Assembly: GCF_036320965.1 (NCBI RefSeq)
Contig: NC_092271.1
Span: 13,359,596 to 13,423,595 of the forward strand
Origin: Panulirus ornatus
Lineage: Eukaryota > Arthropoda > Malacostraca > Decapoda > Palinuridae
Length of the DNA: 64,000 bases
Direction of reading: 5' to 3'
How positions within the stretch are numbered: the first letter of the stretch is position 1; each line of letters starts with the position of its first letter. Shown piece by piece: positions 45,201 through 57,205 of this stretch. A program made the position numbers and the translations under genes. The notes beneath the pieces were generated by a model that did no database searches, was not told the origin of the DNA, and worked only from the letters and a program-made list of their open reading frames with translations.

Positions 45201-45427
45201 TTTTCCTGTACACACTACCTATTTCCTGTATAAGCGAAGTAGCGACAAGAACAGAAGACTGAGATTTAAAGGAAAACTTTCTTACTTGGCCCTTCATTAT
45301 GTTCCTTCTGGAAATGAATACAAGAAGGGAGGATTTTCAGCCACCTGCTCCCATCCCTTTTGGTCACCTTCCATGACATGCAAGGAATATGTGGGCCATA
45401 TTCTTTCTCCCCTCTCCCCAAGGATAA
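45201..45427 (-). mobile_element. S7: diverged S repeat
   Basis: Minus-strand S unit with all landmarks but many substitutions (cgaagtagcgacaag, acagaagactgag, gggaggattttcag, tctttctcccct). The oldest S copy here. Confidence 0.85.
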
Positions 45428-45638
45428 TCAGCATACTCTTAAACCAATAAATTTTCAATAATTTACATTCTATAGTTTCTGAATTTTCTTCACGTTTTTA
45501 CAGGACTCCAGCAGCTTTAAGGCTGCATTACAATCAGTAGCAAGCAAATGATAGACTCATTTGGAGAGAGAACAACAACAAAAAATGGAGCAATGATAGC
45601 ATTACAGCCAAATCTTTGAAAATGATGTATTTTCCTAC

Positions 45639-45787
45639 CTGCACTAACTGAATTGATGGCAAGTCTTGAGAGTTCATGGCTAATACTAAGTGTGCCTTGC
45701 AAGTAGTCTTCTAGGTCTAAATGGAAACCCTTTTCACGCTGTGTACACAGGCCTAGGGACTTTGCCACTTCTTCATGTGGAGCCAAG
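45639..45787 (-). CDS. TSN: Translin, internal coding exon
   Basis: The acceptor ttctcttacag ends at 45788 and the donor GCAG|GTAGGA is at 45639/45638. 149 nt encodes (R)LAPHEEVAKSLGLCTQ, REKGFHLDLEDYLQGTL, SISHELSRLAINSVSA. Human translin has REKGFHLDVEDYLSGVL and ELSRLSVNSVTAG in the same place, so identity is high. The exon starts with one base of a codon and ends with one, matching both neighbours. Read alone the frame runs on from a TTG, but that is not a start. Confidence 0.95.
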
Positions 45788-46228
45788 CTGTAAGAGAAAA
45801 TAAATTTCTCATCAGATAAATAATTCTAGAGACTAGGTATAAAAGAAAACTGTGGCTTACACAGTGGCCTTGGAACAAATATTACCTCAATAAAGACATA
45901 TACTAAAAACCTTACTGAAATGATCTTATTCCTGTAAATATACTATTATACCTGCTATTAATACATGTGCCTGTTTCTGCTGTGCACCTAATGCTGGATG
46001 TGTGTCATGATTTCCCATGCATTCCCTAATGATGCTATTTCAAAATGAATAAATGAAAATACTGTTACAAACCATTTTACTACTTTTCTAACACCAAAAA
46101 CTTAAGGTTTCTATATCCACTACCTGACAGAGCATGTTTTATCTTAAAGTGATACTTTTTACCACCCCAGGCTAATCTGCTGTGTCCACTTCTAATTTTT
46201 TTCAATTATAGGTATAAATAATAATAAA
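45788..46228 (-). other. TSN: Translin intron, next to the 45639-45787 exon
   Basis: Non-coding, with no recognised element. The whole intron (57726-45788) is about 11.9 kb and is filled mostly by family-A copies. Confidence 0.8.
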
Positions 46229-46231
46229 TAA

Positions 46232-47932
46232 ATGAGAACTTCAGTGAAGGGGGCTAATGGGGAGGTGATAACAAGTAGTGGTGATCTGAGGAGATGGAGT
46301 GAGTATTTTGAAGGTTTGTTAAATGTGTTTGATGATAGAGTGGCAGATATAGGGTGTTTTGGTCGAGGTGGTGTGCAAAGTGAGAGGGTTAGGGAAAATG
46401 ATTTGGTAAACAGAGAAGAGGTAGTAAAAGCTTTGCGGAAGATGAAAGCCGGCAAGGCAGCGGGTTTGGATGGTATTGCAGTGGAATTTATTAAAATAGG
46501 GGGTGACTGTATTGTTGACTGGTTGGTAAAGTTATCTAATGTATGTATGATTCATGGTGAGGTGCCTGAGGATTGGCGGAATGCTTGCATAGTGCCACTG
46601 TACAAAGGCAAAGGGGATAAGAGTGAGTGCTCAAATTACAGAGGTATAAGTTTGTTGAGTATTCCTGGTAAATTATATGGGAGGGTATTGATTGAGAGGG
46701 TGAAGGCATGTACAGAGCATCAGATTGGGGAAGAGCAGTGTGGTTGCAGAAATGGTAGAGGATGTGTGGATCAGGTGTTTGCTTTGAAGAATGTATGTAA
46801 GAAATACTTAGAAAAGCAAATGGATTTGTATGTAGCATTTATGGATCTGGAGAAGGCATATGATAGAGATGATAGAGATGCTCTGTGGAAGGTATTAAGA
46901 ATACATGGTGTGGGAGGCAACTTGTTAGAAGCAGTGAAAAGTTTTTATCGAGGATGTAAGGCATGTGTACGTGTAGGAAGAGAGAAAAGTGATTGGTTCT
47001 CAGTGAATGTAGGTTTGCGGCAGGGGTGTGTGATGTCTCCATGGTTGTTTAATTTGTTTATGGATAGGGTTGTTACGGAGGTGAATGCAAGACTTTTGGA
47101 AAGAGGGGCAAGTATGCAGTCTGTTGTGGATGAGAGAGCTTGGGAAGTGATTCAGTTGTTGTTCGCTGATGATACAGCGCTGGTTGCTGATTCATGTGAG
47201 AAACTGCAGAAGCTAGTGACTGAGTTTGGTAAAGTGTGTGAAAGAAGAAAGGTGAGAGTAAATGTGAATAAGAGTAAGGTTATTAGGTACAGTAGGGTTG
47301 AGGGTCAAGTAAATTGGGAGGTAAGTTTGAATGGAGAAAAGCTGGAGGAAGTGGAGTGTTTTAGATATCTGGGAGTGGATCTGGCAGCGGATGGAACCAT
47401 AGAAGCAGAAGTGAATCATAGGGTGGGGGAGGGGGTGAAAATTCTAGGAGCCTTGAAGAATGTGTGGAAGTTGAGAACATTATCTCGGAAAGCAAAAATG
47501 GGTATGTTTGAAGGAATAGTGGTTCCAACAATGTTGTATGGTTGCGAGGGGTGGGCTATGGATAGAGATGTGCGCAGGAGGGTGGATGTGCTGGAAATGA
47601 GATGTCTGAGGACAATATGTGGTGTGAGGTGGTTTGATCGAGTAAGTAATGGTAGGGTATGAGTGATGTGTGGTAATAAAAATAGTGTGGTTGAGAGAGC
47701 AGAAGAGGGTGTTTTGAAATGGTTTGGTCACATGGAGAAAACGAGTGAGGAAAGATTGACCAAGAGGATATATGTGTCAGAGGTGGAGGGAACGAGGAGA
47801 AGTAGGAGGCCAAATTGGAGGTGGAAAGATGGAGTGAAAAAGATTTTGAGTGATCGGGGCCTGAACATGCAGGAGGGTGAAAGGCGTACAAGGAATAGAG
47901 TGAATTGGAACGATGTGGTATACCAGGGTTGA
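46232..47932 (+). pseudogene. A23 RT ORF with a single in-frame TGA
   Basis: 567 codons open except for TGA at 47660-47662 (AGA to TGA in the VRVREMCG segment). RT boxes NYRGISLLSIPGK, FMDLEKAYD (followed by RDDRDA), RQGCVMSPWLF and FADDTALVAD are intact. QCGCRNGRG replaces QCGFRSGRG. With no endonuclease it is not autonomous. Confidence 0.9.
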
Positions 47933-48213
47933 CGTGCTGTCAGTGGATTGAATCAGGGCATGTGAAGCTTCTGGGGTAAACCATGGAAAGTTGTGTGGGG
48001 CCTGGATGTGGAAAGGGAGCTGTGGTTTCGGGCATTATTGCATGACAGCTAGAGACTGAGTGTGAACAAATGGGGCCTTTGTTGTCTTTTCCAAGCGCTA
48101 CCTCGCACACATGAGGGGGGAGGGGGATGGTATTCCATGTGTGGCGAGGTGGCGATGGGAATGAATAAAGGCAGACAGTGTGAATTGTGTGCATGGGTAT
48201 CTATGTATGTGTC

Positions 48214-48221
<8 letters not shown>

Positions 48222-48284
<63 letters not shown>
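48222..48284. repeat. (TA)n expansion inside the A23 3' UTR
   Basis: Lies where other long UTRs have only a short tgtgtatatatatatgt. This shows the UTR seeds TA microsatellites. Confidence 0.95.
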
Positions 48285-48288
<4 letters not shown>

Positions 48289-48441
48289 ACATTGAGATGT
48301 ATAGGTATGTATATTTGTATGTGTGGAAGTGTATGTATATACATGTGTATGGGGGTGGGTTGGGCCATTTCTTTCGTCTGTTTCCTTGCGCTACCTCGCA
48401 AACACGGGAGACAGCAGCAAAAAAAAAAAGAAAAAAAAAAT

Positions 48442-49124
48442 ATCCTGAAGCTATGAAAAGGCAATCAATAAAATGAATCTAACGGAGCAGGAAAGGCTCC
48501 CACCCCATGCAAAGGAGGATTAAATTACAAACCAATATTAAAATATCAAACAACAGTAAATATGAAATCAGTATTACAACATTACTATTACACTTCTAAA
48601 AGAAAAAAGTAACTGACCAGATGAGCTTGAATATACCTGAAGGCGTAAAATTTCTATCAACGAGCATAATGAATGAAAAAATTTCTTACCAGATGATGAC
48701 AGCAGGAAATAATATCTTTGAGTTGTATAACACATTTTCTTAACTCTTTCAAAACTATCACGAATAATAACTACAAAAGTGAAAAGGAATGTGGCTATAA
48801 AAGTTGCATGTATGTAAGATGGTTACAATTCAACAAAACTCTGCCGTAGGTAAAGACATACTTCTGAAAATAACACAAATCAAAAAGATTAATACAATAT
48901 ACTTACAGTTAAATATGTTCTGACTACTACTCATCTTGGAATTTCCCCTTTTTAGTATTGACATACAAACAGTTCAAAATTACACTCTACAGCAAAAAAC
49001 ATAGAATGTTTCAAAATATACACTTCTGAGGAATCTTACTTTGAATCTGATTGCAGGTAAAACTTCTCTGAAAAACTTCTCTTTCTCCGCATCTTTATAA
49101 AATACTCTATTACCAATTTCCCCA
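48442..49124. other. TSN: Translin intron, unassigned
   Basis: A/T-rich, no recognised element. Confidence 0.6.
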
Positions 49125-51302
49125 ATCCCCTGGGGATTGGGGAAAAAGAATATTTCCCACGCATTCCCAGTGTGTCGTAGAGGGTGACTAAAGGGGATGG
49201 GAGCGGAAAACTAGAAACCTTCCCCTCCTTGGAAGGCTCAGATTGGGGTGTCTAAATGTGTGTGGATGTAACCAAGATGAGAAAAAAGGAGAGACAGGTA
49301 GTATGTTTGGGGAAAGGAACCTGGATGTTTTGGCTCTGAGTGAAACGAAGCTCTAGGGTAAAGGGGAAGAGTGGTTTAGGAATGTCTTGGGAGTAAAGTC
49401 AGGGGTTGGTGAGAGGACAAGAGCAAAGGAAGGAGTAGCACTACTCCTGAAGCAGGAGTTGTGGGAGTATGTGATTAGAGTGTAAGAAAGTAAACCCTAA
49501 ATTGATATGGGTAAAAGTGAAAGTGGATGGAGAGAGATGGGTGATTATTTGTGCACCTGGTCATGAAAAGAAAGATCATGAGAGGCAAGTGTTTAGGGAG
49601 CGGTTGAAGGCGTGTGTTAGCAGCTTTGATGTACGAGAACGGGTTATAGTGATGGGTGATTTGAATACAAAGCGGAGTAATGTGGCAGTTGAGGGTATAA
49701 TTGGTGTGCATGAGGTGTTCAGTGTTGTAAGTGGAAGTGGTGAAGAACTTGTAGATTTGTGTGATGAAAAGGACTGGTGATTGGGAATACTTGGTTTAAA
49801 AAGAGATACACATAAGTATACGTATGTAAGTAGGAGAGATGGCTAGAGAGCGTTATTGGATTACATGTTAATTGATAGGTGTGTGAAAGTGACTTTTGGA
49901 TGTTAATGTGCTGAGAGGGGCAACTGGAGGGATGTCTGATCATTATCTTGTGGAGGCAAAGGTGAGGATTTGTAAATGTTTTCAGAAAAGAGGAGAGAAT
50001 GTTGAGGTGAACAGAATGGTGAGAGTAAGTGAGCTTGGAAAGGAGACTTGTGTGAGGAAGTACCAGGAGAGATTGAGTGCAGAATGGAAAAAGGTGAGAG
50101 CAAAGGACGTAAGAGGAGTGGAGGAGGAATGGGACGTATTTAGGGAAGCAATGATTGCGTGAGCAAAAGATGCTTGTGGTATGAGAAAGGTGAGAGGTGG
50201 ACAGATTAGAAAGGGTAGTGAGTGGTGGGATGAAGAAGTAAGATTGTTAGTGAAAGAAAAGAGAGAGGAAGTTGGACGATTTTTGCAGGGAAGTAGTGCA
50301 AATGACTGGGAGATGTATAAACGAAAGAGGCAGGTGGTCAAGAGAAAGGCACAAAAGGTAAAAGAGGGCAAATGAGAGTTGGGGTGAGAGAGTATAATTA
50401 AATTTTAGGGTATGTTTGAAGGAACAGTGGTTCCAACAATGTTGTACGGTTGCGAGGCGTGGGCTATGGATAGAGTTGTGTGCAGGAGGGTGGATGTGCT
50501 GGAAATGAGATGTTTGAGGACAATATGTGGTGTGAGGTGGTCTGATCGAGTAAGTAATGTAAGGGTAAGAGAGATGTGTGGAAATAAAAAGAGTGAGGCT
50601 GAGAGAGCAGAAGAGGGTGTTTTGAAATGGTTTGGGCACATGGAGAGAATGAGTGAGGAAAGATTGACCAGGAGGATATATGTGTCGAAGGTGGAGGGAA
50701 CGAGGAGAAGTGGGAGACCAAATTGGAGGTGGAAAGATGGAGTGAAAAAGATTTTGAGTGATTGGGGCCTGAACATGCAGGAGGGTGAAAGGCGGGCAAG
50801 GAATAGAGTGAATTGGATCGATGTGGTATACCGGGGTCGACGTGTTGTCAATGGATTGAATCAGGGCATGTGAAGCGTCTGGGGTAAACCATGGAAAGTT
50901 CTGTGGGACCTGGATGTGGAAAGGGAGCTGTGTTTTTGGGCATTATTACATGACAGATAGAGACCAAGTGTGAACGAATGGGGCTTTGTTGTCTTTTCCT
51001 AGCGCTACCTCGCACACATGAGGGGGCAGGGGGATGTTATTCCATGTGTGGCGAGGTGGCGATGGGAATAAATAAGGGCAGACAGTATGAATTATGTACA
51101 TGTGTATATATGTATATGTCTGTGTGTGTATATATATATATGTGTACATTGAGATGTATAGGTATGTATATTTGTGTGTGTGGACGAGTATGTATATACA
51201 TGTGTATGGGAGTGGGTTGGGCCATTTCTTTTGTCTGTTTCCTTGCGCTACCTCGCAAACGCGGGAGACAGCGACAAAGCAAAATAATAATAATAAAAAA
51301 AA
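49125..51302 (+). mobile_element. A24: RTE copy with 5' end, damaged endonuclease, RT deleted, long UTR
   Basis: The true 5' end (cccctggggattgggg) is present. A ~60-bp deletion between cctcctt and gaaggctcag removes the start codon. Endonuclease pieces follow: ALSETK at 49330, VIVMGDLN at 49650 and GMSDHYLV at 49930, with several frame breaks. At about 50409 the sequence jumps from the LNFR codons to GMFEGTVVPTM, removing ~1.3 kb with the whole RT. From there the C-terminal ORF is open to 50873. Long-form UTR and hairpin; (TAA)n-A tail at 51284-51302. Confidence 0.9.
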
Positions 51303-53286
51303 AATTTTGGAAGGAGGTAAATAAAGTGTGTAAGAGAAGAACAAATGCGATAATCAGTGAAGGGGGCTAATGGGGAGGTAATAACAAGTAGTGGTGAAGT
51401 GAGAAGGAGATGGAGTGAGTATTTTGAAGGTTTGTAGAACGTGTTTGATGATATAGAGTGTTTTCGTCGAGGTGTTGTGACAAGTGAGAGGGTCAGGGAG
51501 AACAGTTTGGTAAACAGAGAAGAGGTAGTGAAAGCTTTGGAGAAAATGAAAGCCAGCAAGGTGGCAGGTTTGGATGGCACTGCAGTGGAGTTTATTGAAA
51601 AAGGGGGTGACTGAGTTGTTGACTGGTTGGTAAGGATATTCAAGGTATATATGGCTCATGGTGAAGTGCCTGAGGATTGGTGGAATGCATGCATACTGCC
51701 ACTGTACAAAGACAAAGGGGATAAAGGTGAGTGTTCAAATTACAGAGTTGTTTGTTGAGTAATCCTGGGAAATTATATGGGAGGGTATTGATTGAGAGGG
51801 TAAAGGCATGTACGGAGCATCAGACTGGGAAAGAGTAGTGTGGTTTCAGAAGTGGTAGAGGATGTGTGGATCAGGTGTTTGCTTTGAAGAATGTATGAGA
51901 GAAATACTTAGAAAAATATATGAATTTGTAAGTAGCATTTATGGATCTGGAGAAGGCATATGAGTTGATAAGGGATGCTTTGTGGAAGGTATTAAAAGTA
52001 TATGGTGTGAGGGCAAGTTGTTAGAAGCAGTGAAAAGTTTTTACCAATGATGTAAGGCATGTGTATGAGTAGGAAGAGAGGAAAGTGACTGGTTCCTAGT
52101 GAATGTTGGTTTGGGGCAGGGGCACATGATCTCTCCATGGTTGTTTAATTTGTTTATGGATGGAGTTGTTAGGGAGGTTAATGCAAGAGTTTTGGAGAGA
52201 GGGGTAAGTATGCAGTCTGTTGTGGATGAAAGGGCTTGGGAAGAGAGTCAGTTGTTCGATGATACAGTACTGGTGGCTGATTTGGGTGAGAAGCTGCAGA
52301 AGTTGGTGACTGAGTTTGGTAAAGTGTGTGAAAGAACAAAGCTGAAAGTAAATGTGAATAAGAGCAAGGTAATTAGGTTTAGTAGGGTTGAGAGACAAGT
52401 TAATTGGGAGGTAAGTTTGAATGGAGAAAAACTGGAGGAAGTGCAGTGTTTTAAATATCTGGGAGTGGATTTAGCAGCGGATGGAACCATGGAAGCCGAA
52501 GTGAGTCACAAGGTGGGGGTGAGGGCGAAGGTTCTGGGAGTGTTGAAGAATGTGTGAAAGGTGAAAAAGTTATCTTGGAGAGCAAAACTGGGTATGTTTG
52601 AAGGAAAAGGGGTTCCAACAATATTATATGGTTGCGAGGCATAGGCCATAGATAGGGTGGTATGGAGGAGGGTGGATGTGTTGGAAATCAAATATTTGAG
52701 GACAATATGTGGTGTGAGGTGATTTGATCGAGTAAGTAGTGAAAGGGTAAGAGAGATGTGTGGTAATAAAAAGTGTGTGGTTGAGAGAGCAGAAGAGGGT
52801 GTATTGAAATAGTTTGGTCACATGGAGAGAATGAGTGAGGAAAGATTTACAAAGAGGATATATGTGTCAGAGGTGGAGGGAATGAGGAGAAGTGGGAGAC
52901 CAAATAGGAGGTGGAAGGATGGAGTGAAAAAGGTTTTGAGTGATCGAGGCCTGAACATACAGGAGGCTGAAAGGGTGCAAGGAATAAGGTAAATTGGAAT
53001 GATGTGGCATACCAGGGTATACCACAGGGCATGTGAAGCATCTGCGGTAAACCATGGAAAGTTTTGTGGGGCCTGGCTTGTGGAAAGGGAGCTGTGGTTT
53101 TGGTGCATTACACATGATAGCTACAGACTGAGTGTGAACGAATGTGGTCTTTGTTGTCTTTTCCTAGTGCTACCTCGCGCATGTGGGGTGGTGCTGTTTT
53201 TCATGTGTGGCGGGGTGGCGACAGGAATGGATGAAGGTAGCAAGTATATGTTCATGTGTATATATGTATATATGTATATATGTATA
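51303..53286 (+). mobile_element. A25: old RTE copy, RT with many breaks, UTR interrupted by A26
   Basis: Begins right after the tail of A24 at FWKEVNKV. All RT blocks can be followed (KMKASKVAGLDG, GCVDQVFALK, FMDLEKAYE, DDTVLVADLGEK with FA lost), but stops and shifts are frequent. The C-terminal region ends about 53000 with a short deletion. The long UTR stops at 53286 in a tatatgta run and resumes at 54049. Confidence 0.9.
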
Positions 53287-54048
53287 GATCTGGCAGCGGA
53301 TGGAACCATGGAAGCGGAAGTGGATCATAGGGTGGGGGAGGGGGCGAAAATTCTGGGAGCCTTGAAGAATGTGTGGAAGTCGAGAACATTATCTCGGAAA
53401 GCAAAAATGGGTATGTTTGAAGGAATAGTGGTTCCAACAATGTTGTATGGTTGCGAGGCGTGAGCTATGGATAGATTTGTGCGCAGGAGGATGGATGTGC
53501 TGGAAATGAGATGTTTGAGGACAATGTGTGGTGTGAGGTGGTTTGATCGAGTAAGTAAGGTACGGGTAAGAGAGATGTGTGGAAATAAAAACAGCGTGGT
53601 TGAGAGAGCAGAAGAGGGTGTTTTGAAATGGTTTGGGCACATGGAGAGAATGAGTGAGGAAAGATTGACCAAGAGGATATATGTGTCGGAGGTGGAGGGA
53701 ACGAGGAGAAGAGGGAGACCAAATTGGAGGTGGAAAGATGGAGTGAAAAAGATTTTGTGTGATCGGGGCCTGAACATGCAGGAGGGTGAAAGGAGGGCAA
53801 GGAATAGAGTGAATTGGAGCGATGTGGTATACCGGGGTTGACGTGCTGTCAGTGGATTGAATCGGGGCATGTGAAGCGTCTGTTGGTAAACCATGGAAAG
53901 CTGTGTAGGTATGTATACTTGCGTGTGTGGACGTATGTATATACATGTGTATGGGGGTGGGTTGGGCCATTTCTTTCGTCTGTTTCCTTGCGCTACCTCG
54001 CAAACGCGGGAGACAGCGACAAAGCAAAAAAAAAAAAAAAAAAAAAAA
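53287..54048 (+). mobile_element. A26: young RTE copy inserted in the A25 UTR
   Basis: 5'-truncated at DLAADGTMEAEVDH. One nonsense change, TGG to TGA (CEAW to CEA*), lies at 53461-53463. Open from there to 53841. Short-form UTR, hairpin and A tract 54026-54048. The uninterrupted version of its target is preserved at 54890-54975. Confidence 0.93.
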
Positions 54049-54180
54049 TCTGTGTATGTATATGTATGGATATGTTGAAATGTGTGTGTGGGCGTTTATG
54101 TATGTACATGTGTATGTGGGTGGGTTGGGCCATTCTTTCGTCTGTTTCCTTACGCTACCTTGCTAACGCAGGAGACCGAC
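54049..54180 (+). mobile_element. A25 continued: UTR end and tail after A26
   Basis: Resumes with tctgtgtatgtatatgtatgg and runs to the hairpin (cgctaccttgctaacgcaggag) and a (TAA)n end. The duplicate at 54930-55078 shows the same sequence. Confidence 0.9.
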
Positions 54181-54663
54181 TAAGTATAATAATAACCAAT
54201 TTTCACCTTACAAATTTCCAGAATCAGTAAGTATCCTTATGTACTATGATCAATTCCTGAGTGACTCTGTGATTAATTATCATCTTGGTGAGTGGAGATG
54301 ACTTACATCACAAAAGGAATTTCCCAAGCTCAGTGAGCCCTCTTACAGGATCTTTGAATCAACTCTTGGGCAGAGAAACATAAAATCATCAGCAGGTGAT
54401 TGGCTGATCATTAAGATATACAGTAATACAGCTGAAGGAGCAAGGTAGAATGGCTATGCAAGGGATGGGCAAATGCAATCAGAGAATCAATTAGGGATAA
54501 GGATATTTCAGATGAGGATACCAAAGGAATGATAGGGGATTGAATGTGAAAAAGTATTTAGTAGGGTGTAGACAACAATAACAGAGAGATAGAATCAGCC
54601 TGATTTTGAAGTGCTCAAGTGATGTCCAGAATCACTGAACACCCTCCATCTCAGAAATGCTGA

Positions 54664-55552
54664 GTATACCAGGGTATACCACAGGGCATGTGAAGCATCT
54701 GGGGTAAACCATGGAAAGTTTTGTGGGGCCTGGATGTGGAAAGGGAGCTGTGGTTTTGGTGCATTACACATGATAGCTAGAGTCTGAGTGTGAACGAATG
54801 TGGCCTTTGTTGTCTTTTCCTAGTGCTACCTCGCACATGTGGGGGGGGGGTGCTGTTTTTCATGTGTGGCAAAGTAGCGATAGGAATGGATGAAGGTAGC
54901 AAGTATGAATATGTTCATGTGTGTATATGTATATATCTGTGTATATATATGTATGGATACGTTAAAATGTGTGTGTGGGCATTTATGTATGTACGTGTGT
55001 ATGTGGGTGGGTTGGGCCATCCTTTTGTCTGTTTCCTTACGCTACCTCGCTAACGCAGGAGACAGAGACTAAGTATAATAATAACCAATTTTCACCTTAC
55101 AAATTTCCAGAATCAGTAAGTATCCTTATGTACTATGATCAATTCCTGAGTGACTCTGTGATTAATTATCATCTCTTGGTGAGTGGAGATGACTTACATC
55201 ACAAAAGGAATTTCCCAAGCTCAGTGAGCCCTCTTACAGGATCTGTGAATCAACTCTTGGGCAGAGAAACATAAAATCATCAGCAGGTGATTGGCTGATC
55301 ATTAAGATATACAGTAATACAGCTGAGAGAGCAAGGTAGAATGGCTATGCAACGGATGGGCAAATGTAGTCAGAGAATCAATTAGGGATAAGGATATTTC
55401 AGATGAGGATACCAAAGGAATGATAGGGGATTGAATGTGAAAAAGTATTTAGTAGGGTGTAGACAAAAATCACAGAGATAGAATCAGCCTGACTTTGAAG
55501 TGCTCAAGTGGTGTCCAGAATCACTGAACACCCTTCATCTCAGAAATGCTGA
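54664..55552 (+). repeat. Tandem duplication unit 2 (A26-free)
   Basis: Second copy: long-form UTR 54664-55078, then ~475 bp of unique DNA matching 54181-54660 with few differences (for example atcatcttggtg versus atcatctcttggtg). It starts abruptly at the UTR with no coding part, which marks it as a genomic duplication, not an insertion. Confidence 0.9.
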
Positions 55553-55694
55553 TCTTCCTTTTTCTTATATGTATCAAGCTACTGGGCTAGTTTTTCCATC
55601 TCCCTCATCCTTGCTTACTATATTGTAGCTCTTTTCCTCATTTTTCTTATTCTAAATCACATGTTTTTCTTAACAGTTATGACTCCATTTTTTT

Positions 55695-56106
55695 AAATTA
55701 CATGTTTGCACTACTTCCCTGCAAATATCGTCCAAACGCTTCTCTTTTTTCATTCACTAACAATCTTACTTCTCCATTCCACCACTCACTACCCTTTCTA
55801 ATATGCCCACCTTCCACCTTTCTCATACCACAGGCATCTTTTGTGCAAGTCAACACTGCTTCCCTAAATACATCCCATTCCTCACCCAGTCCCTTCACGT
55901 CATTTGCTCTCACCTTTTGCCATTCTTCACTCAATCTCTCCTGATGCTTCCTCTCACTTACTCACACCACTCTCCTCTCCTCAACATTCTCCCTCCTCCA
56001 GCTGCCCCTCTCAGCACATTAACATCCAAAAGCCTCTCTTTCACAAGCCTATCAATTAACATGTAATCCAATAATGCCCTCTGACCATCTCTCCTACTCA
56101 CATATG
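55695..56106 (-). mobile_element. A28 (downstream half): older RTE endonuclease/linker, interrupted by A29
   Basis: Minus strand: SRRDGQRALLDYMLIDR near 56098-56050, then EEWQKVRANDVKGLGEEWDVFREA and EWWNGEVRLLVNEKRE to about 55700. An internal deletion removes SDH and the residues after it. The RT and 3' end are missing at 55695. Confidence 0.87.
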
Positions 56107-56908
56107 TTTTTTTTTGTTTTTTTTTTTGTCGCTGTCTCCCGCATTTGCGAGGTAGCGCAAGGAAACAGACGAAAGAAATGGCCCAACCCACCCCCATACA
56201 CATGTATATACATACGTCCACACACGTAAATATACATACCTACACAGCTTTCCATGGTTTACCCCAGACGCTTCACATGCCCTGATTCAATCCACTGACA
56301 GCACGTCAACCCCGGTATACCACATCGCTCCAATTCACTCTATTCCTTGCCCTCCTTTCACCCTCCTGCATGTTCAGGCCCCAATCACACAAAATCTTTT
56401 TCACTCCATCTTTCCACCTCCAATTTGGTCTCCCTCTTCTCCTCGTTCCCTCCACCTCCGACACATATATCCTCTTGGTCAATCTTTCCTCACTCATTCT
56501 CTCCATGTGCCCAAACCATTTCAAAACACCCTCTTCTGCTCTCTCAACCACGCTCTTTTTATTTCCACACATCTCTCTTACCCTTACGTTACTTACTCGA
56601 TCAAACCACCTCACACCACACATCTCATTTCCAGCACATCCATCCTCCTGCGCACCACTCTATCCATAGCCCACGCCTCGCAACCATACAACATTGTTGG
56701 AACCACTATTCCTTCAAACATACCCATTTTTGCTTTCCGAGATAATGTTCTCGACTTCCACACATTCTTCAAGGCTCCCAGAATTTTCGCCCCCTCCCCC
56801 ATCCTATGATCCACTTCCGCTTCCATGGTTCCATCCGCTGCCAGATCCACTCCCAGATATCTAAAACACTTTACTTCCTCCAGTTTTTCTCCATTCAAAC
56901 TCACCTCC
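56107..56908 (-). mobile_element. A29: young RTE copy nested in A28 with target-site duplication
   Basis: Minus strand: 5'-truncated at WEVSLNGEKLEEV (56908). A ~13-bp deletion near 56620 frameshifts MRCLRTMCG. Otherwise open through LKWFGHMERM and RPNWRWKDGVKK to the stop near 56306. Short-form UTR, hairpin and T-rich end at about 56107-56128. Flanked by cacatatg at 56099-56106 and 56909-56916. Confidence 0.94.
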
Positions 56909-57205
56909 CACATATGTATACTTATGTATATCTCTCTTTTTAAACCAGGTATTCCCAATCACCAGTCTTTTTTCAGCACACAAATCCACAAGCCCTTCAC
57001 CATTTCCATTTACGACACTGAACACCCAATGTACACTACTTATACTCTCAACTGCCACATTACTCACCTTTGCATTTAAATCACCCATCACTATAACCCA
57101 ATCTCATGCATCAAAGCTGCTAATACACTCATTCATCTGCTCCCAAAACACTTGCCTCTCATGATCTTTCTTCTCATGACCAGGTGCATAGGCACCAATA
57201 ATCTT
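56909..57205 (-). mobile_element. A28 (upstream half): RTE endonuclease segment
   Basis: Minus strand: AYAPGHEKKDHERQVFWEQ near 57200-57145, then VIVMGDLNAKVSN, EGLVDLC, LVIGNTWFKKRDIHKYTYV to 56909. Continues at 56106 after A29. Truncated at both outer ends. Confidence 0.9.

Larger units (their letters stand above)
46229..48441 (+). mobile_element. A23: 2.2-kb RTE copy, long UTR, antisense in translin intron
   Basis: 5'-truncated at MGTSVKGANGEV. RT and C-terminal region are present, and a long-form UTR follows from 47933 with an expanded (TA)n at 48222-48284. The hairpin is at about 48390-48418 with a mixed A tract to 48441. A 2-bp gap in the RRRW codons (ctgaggagatgg) is compensated to stay in frame. 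Confidence 0.93.
53010..54663 (+). repeat. Tandem duplication unit 1 (contains A26)
   Basis: Runs from the end of the A25 coding region (ataccagggtataccacagggc) through the UTR, tail and ~480 bp of unique DNA to gaaatgctga. It is repeated at 54664-55552 without A26. Confidence 0.9.
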
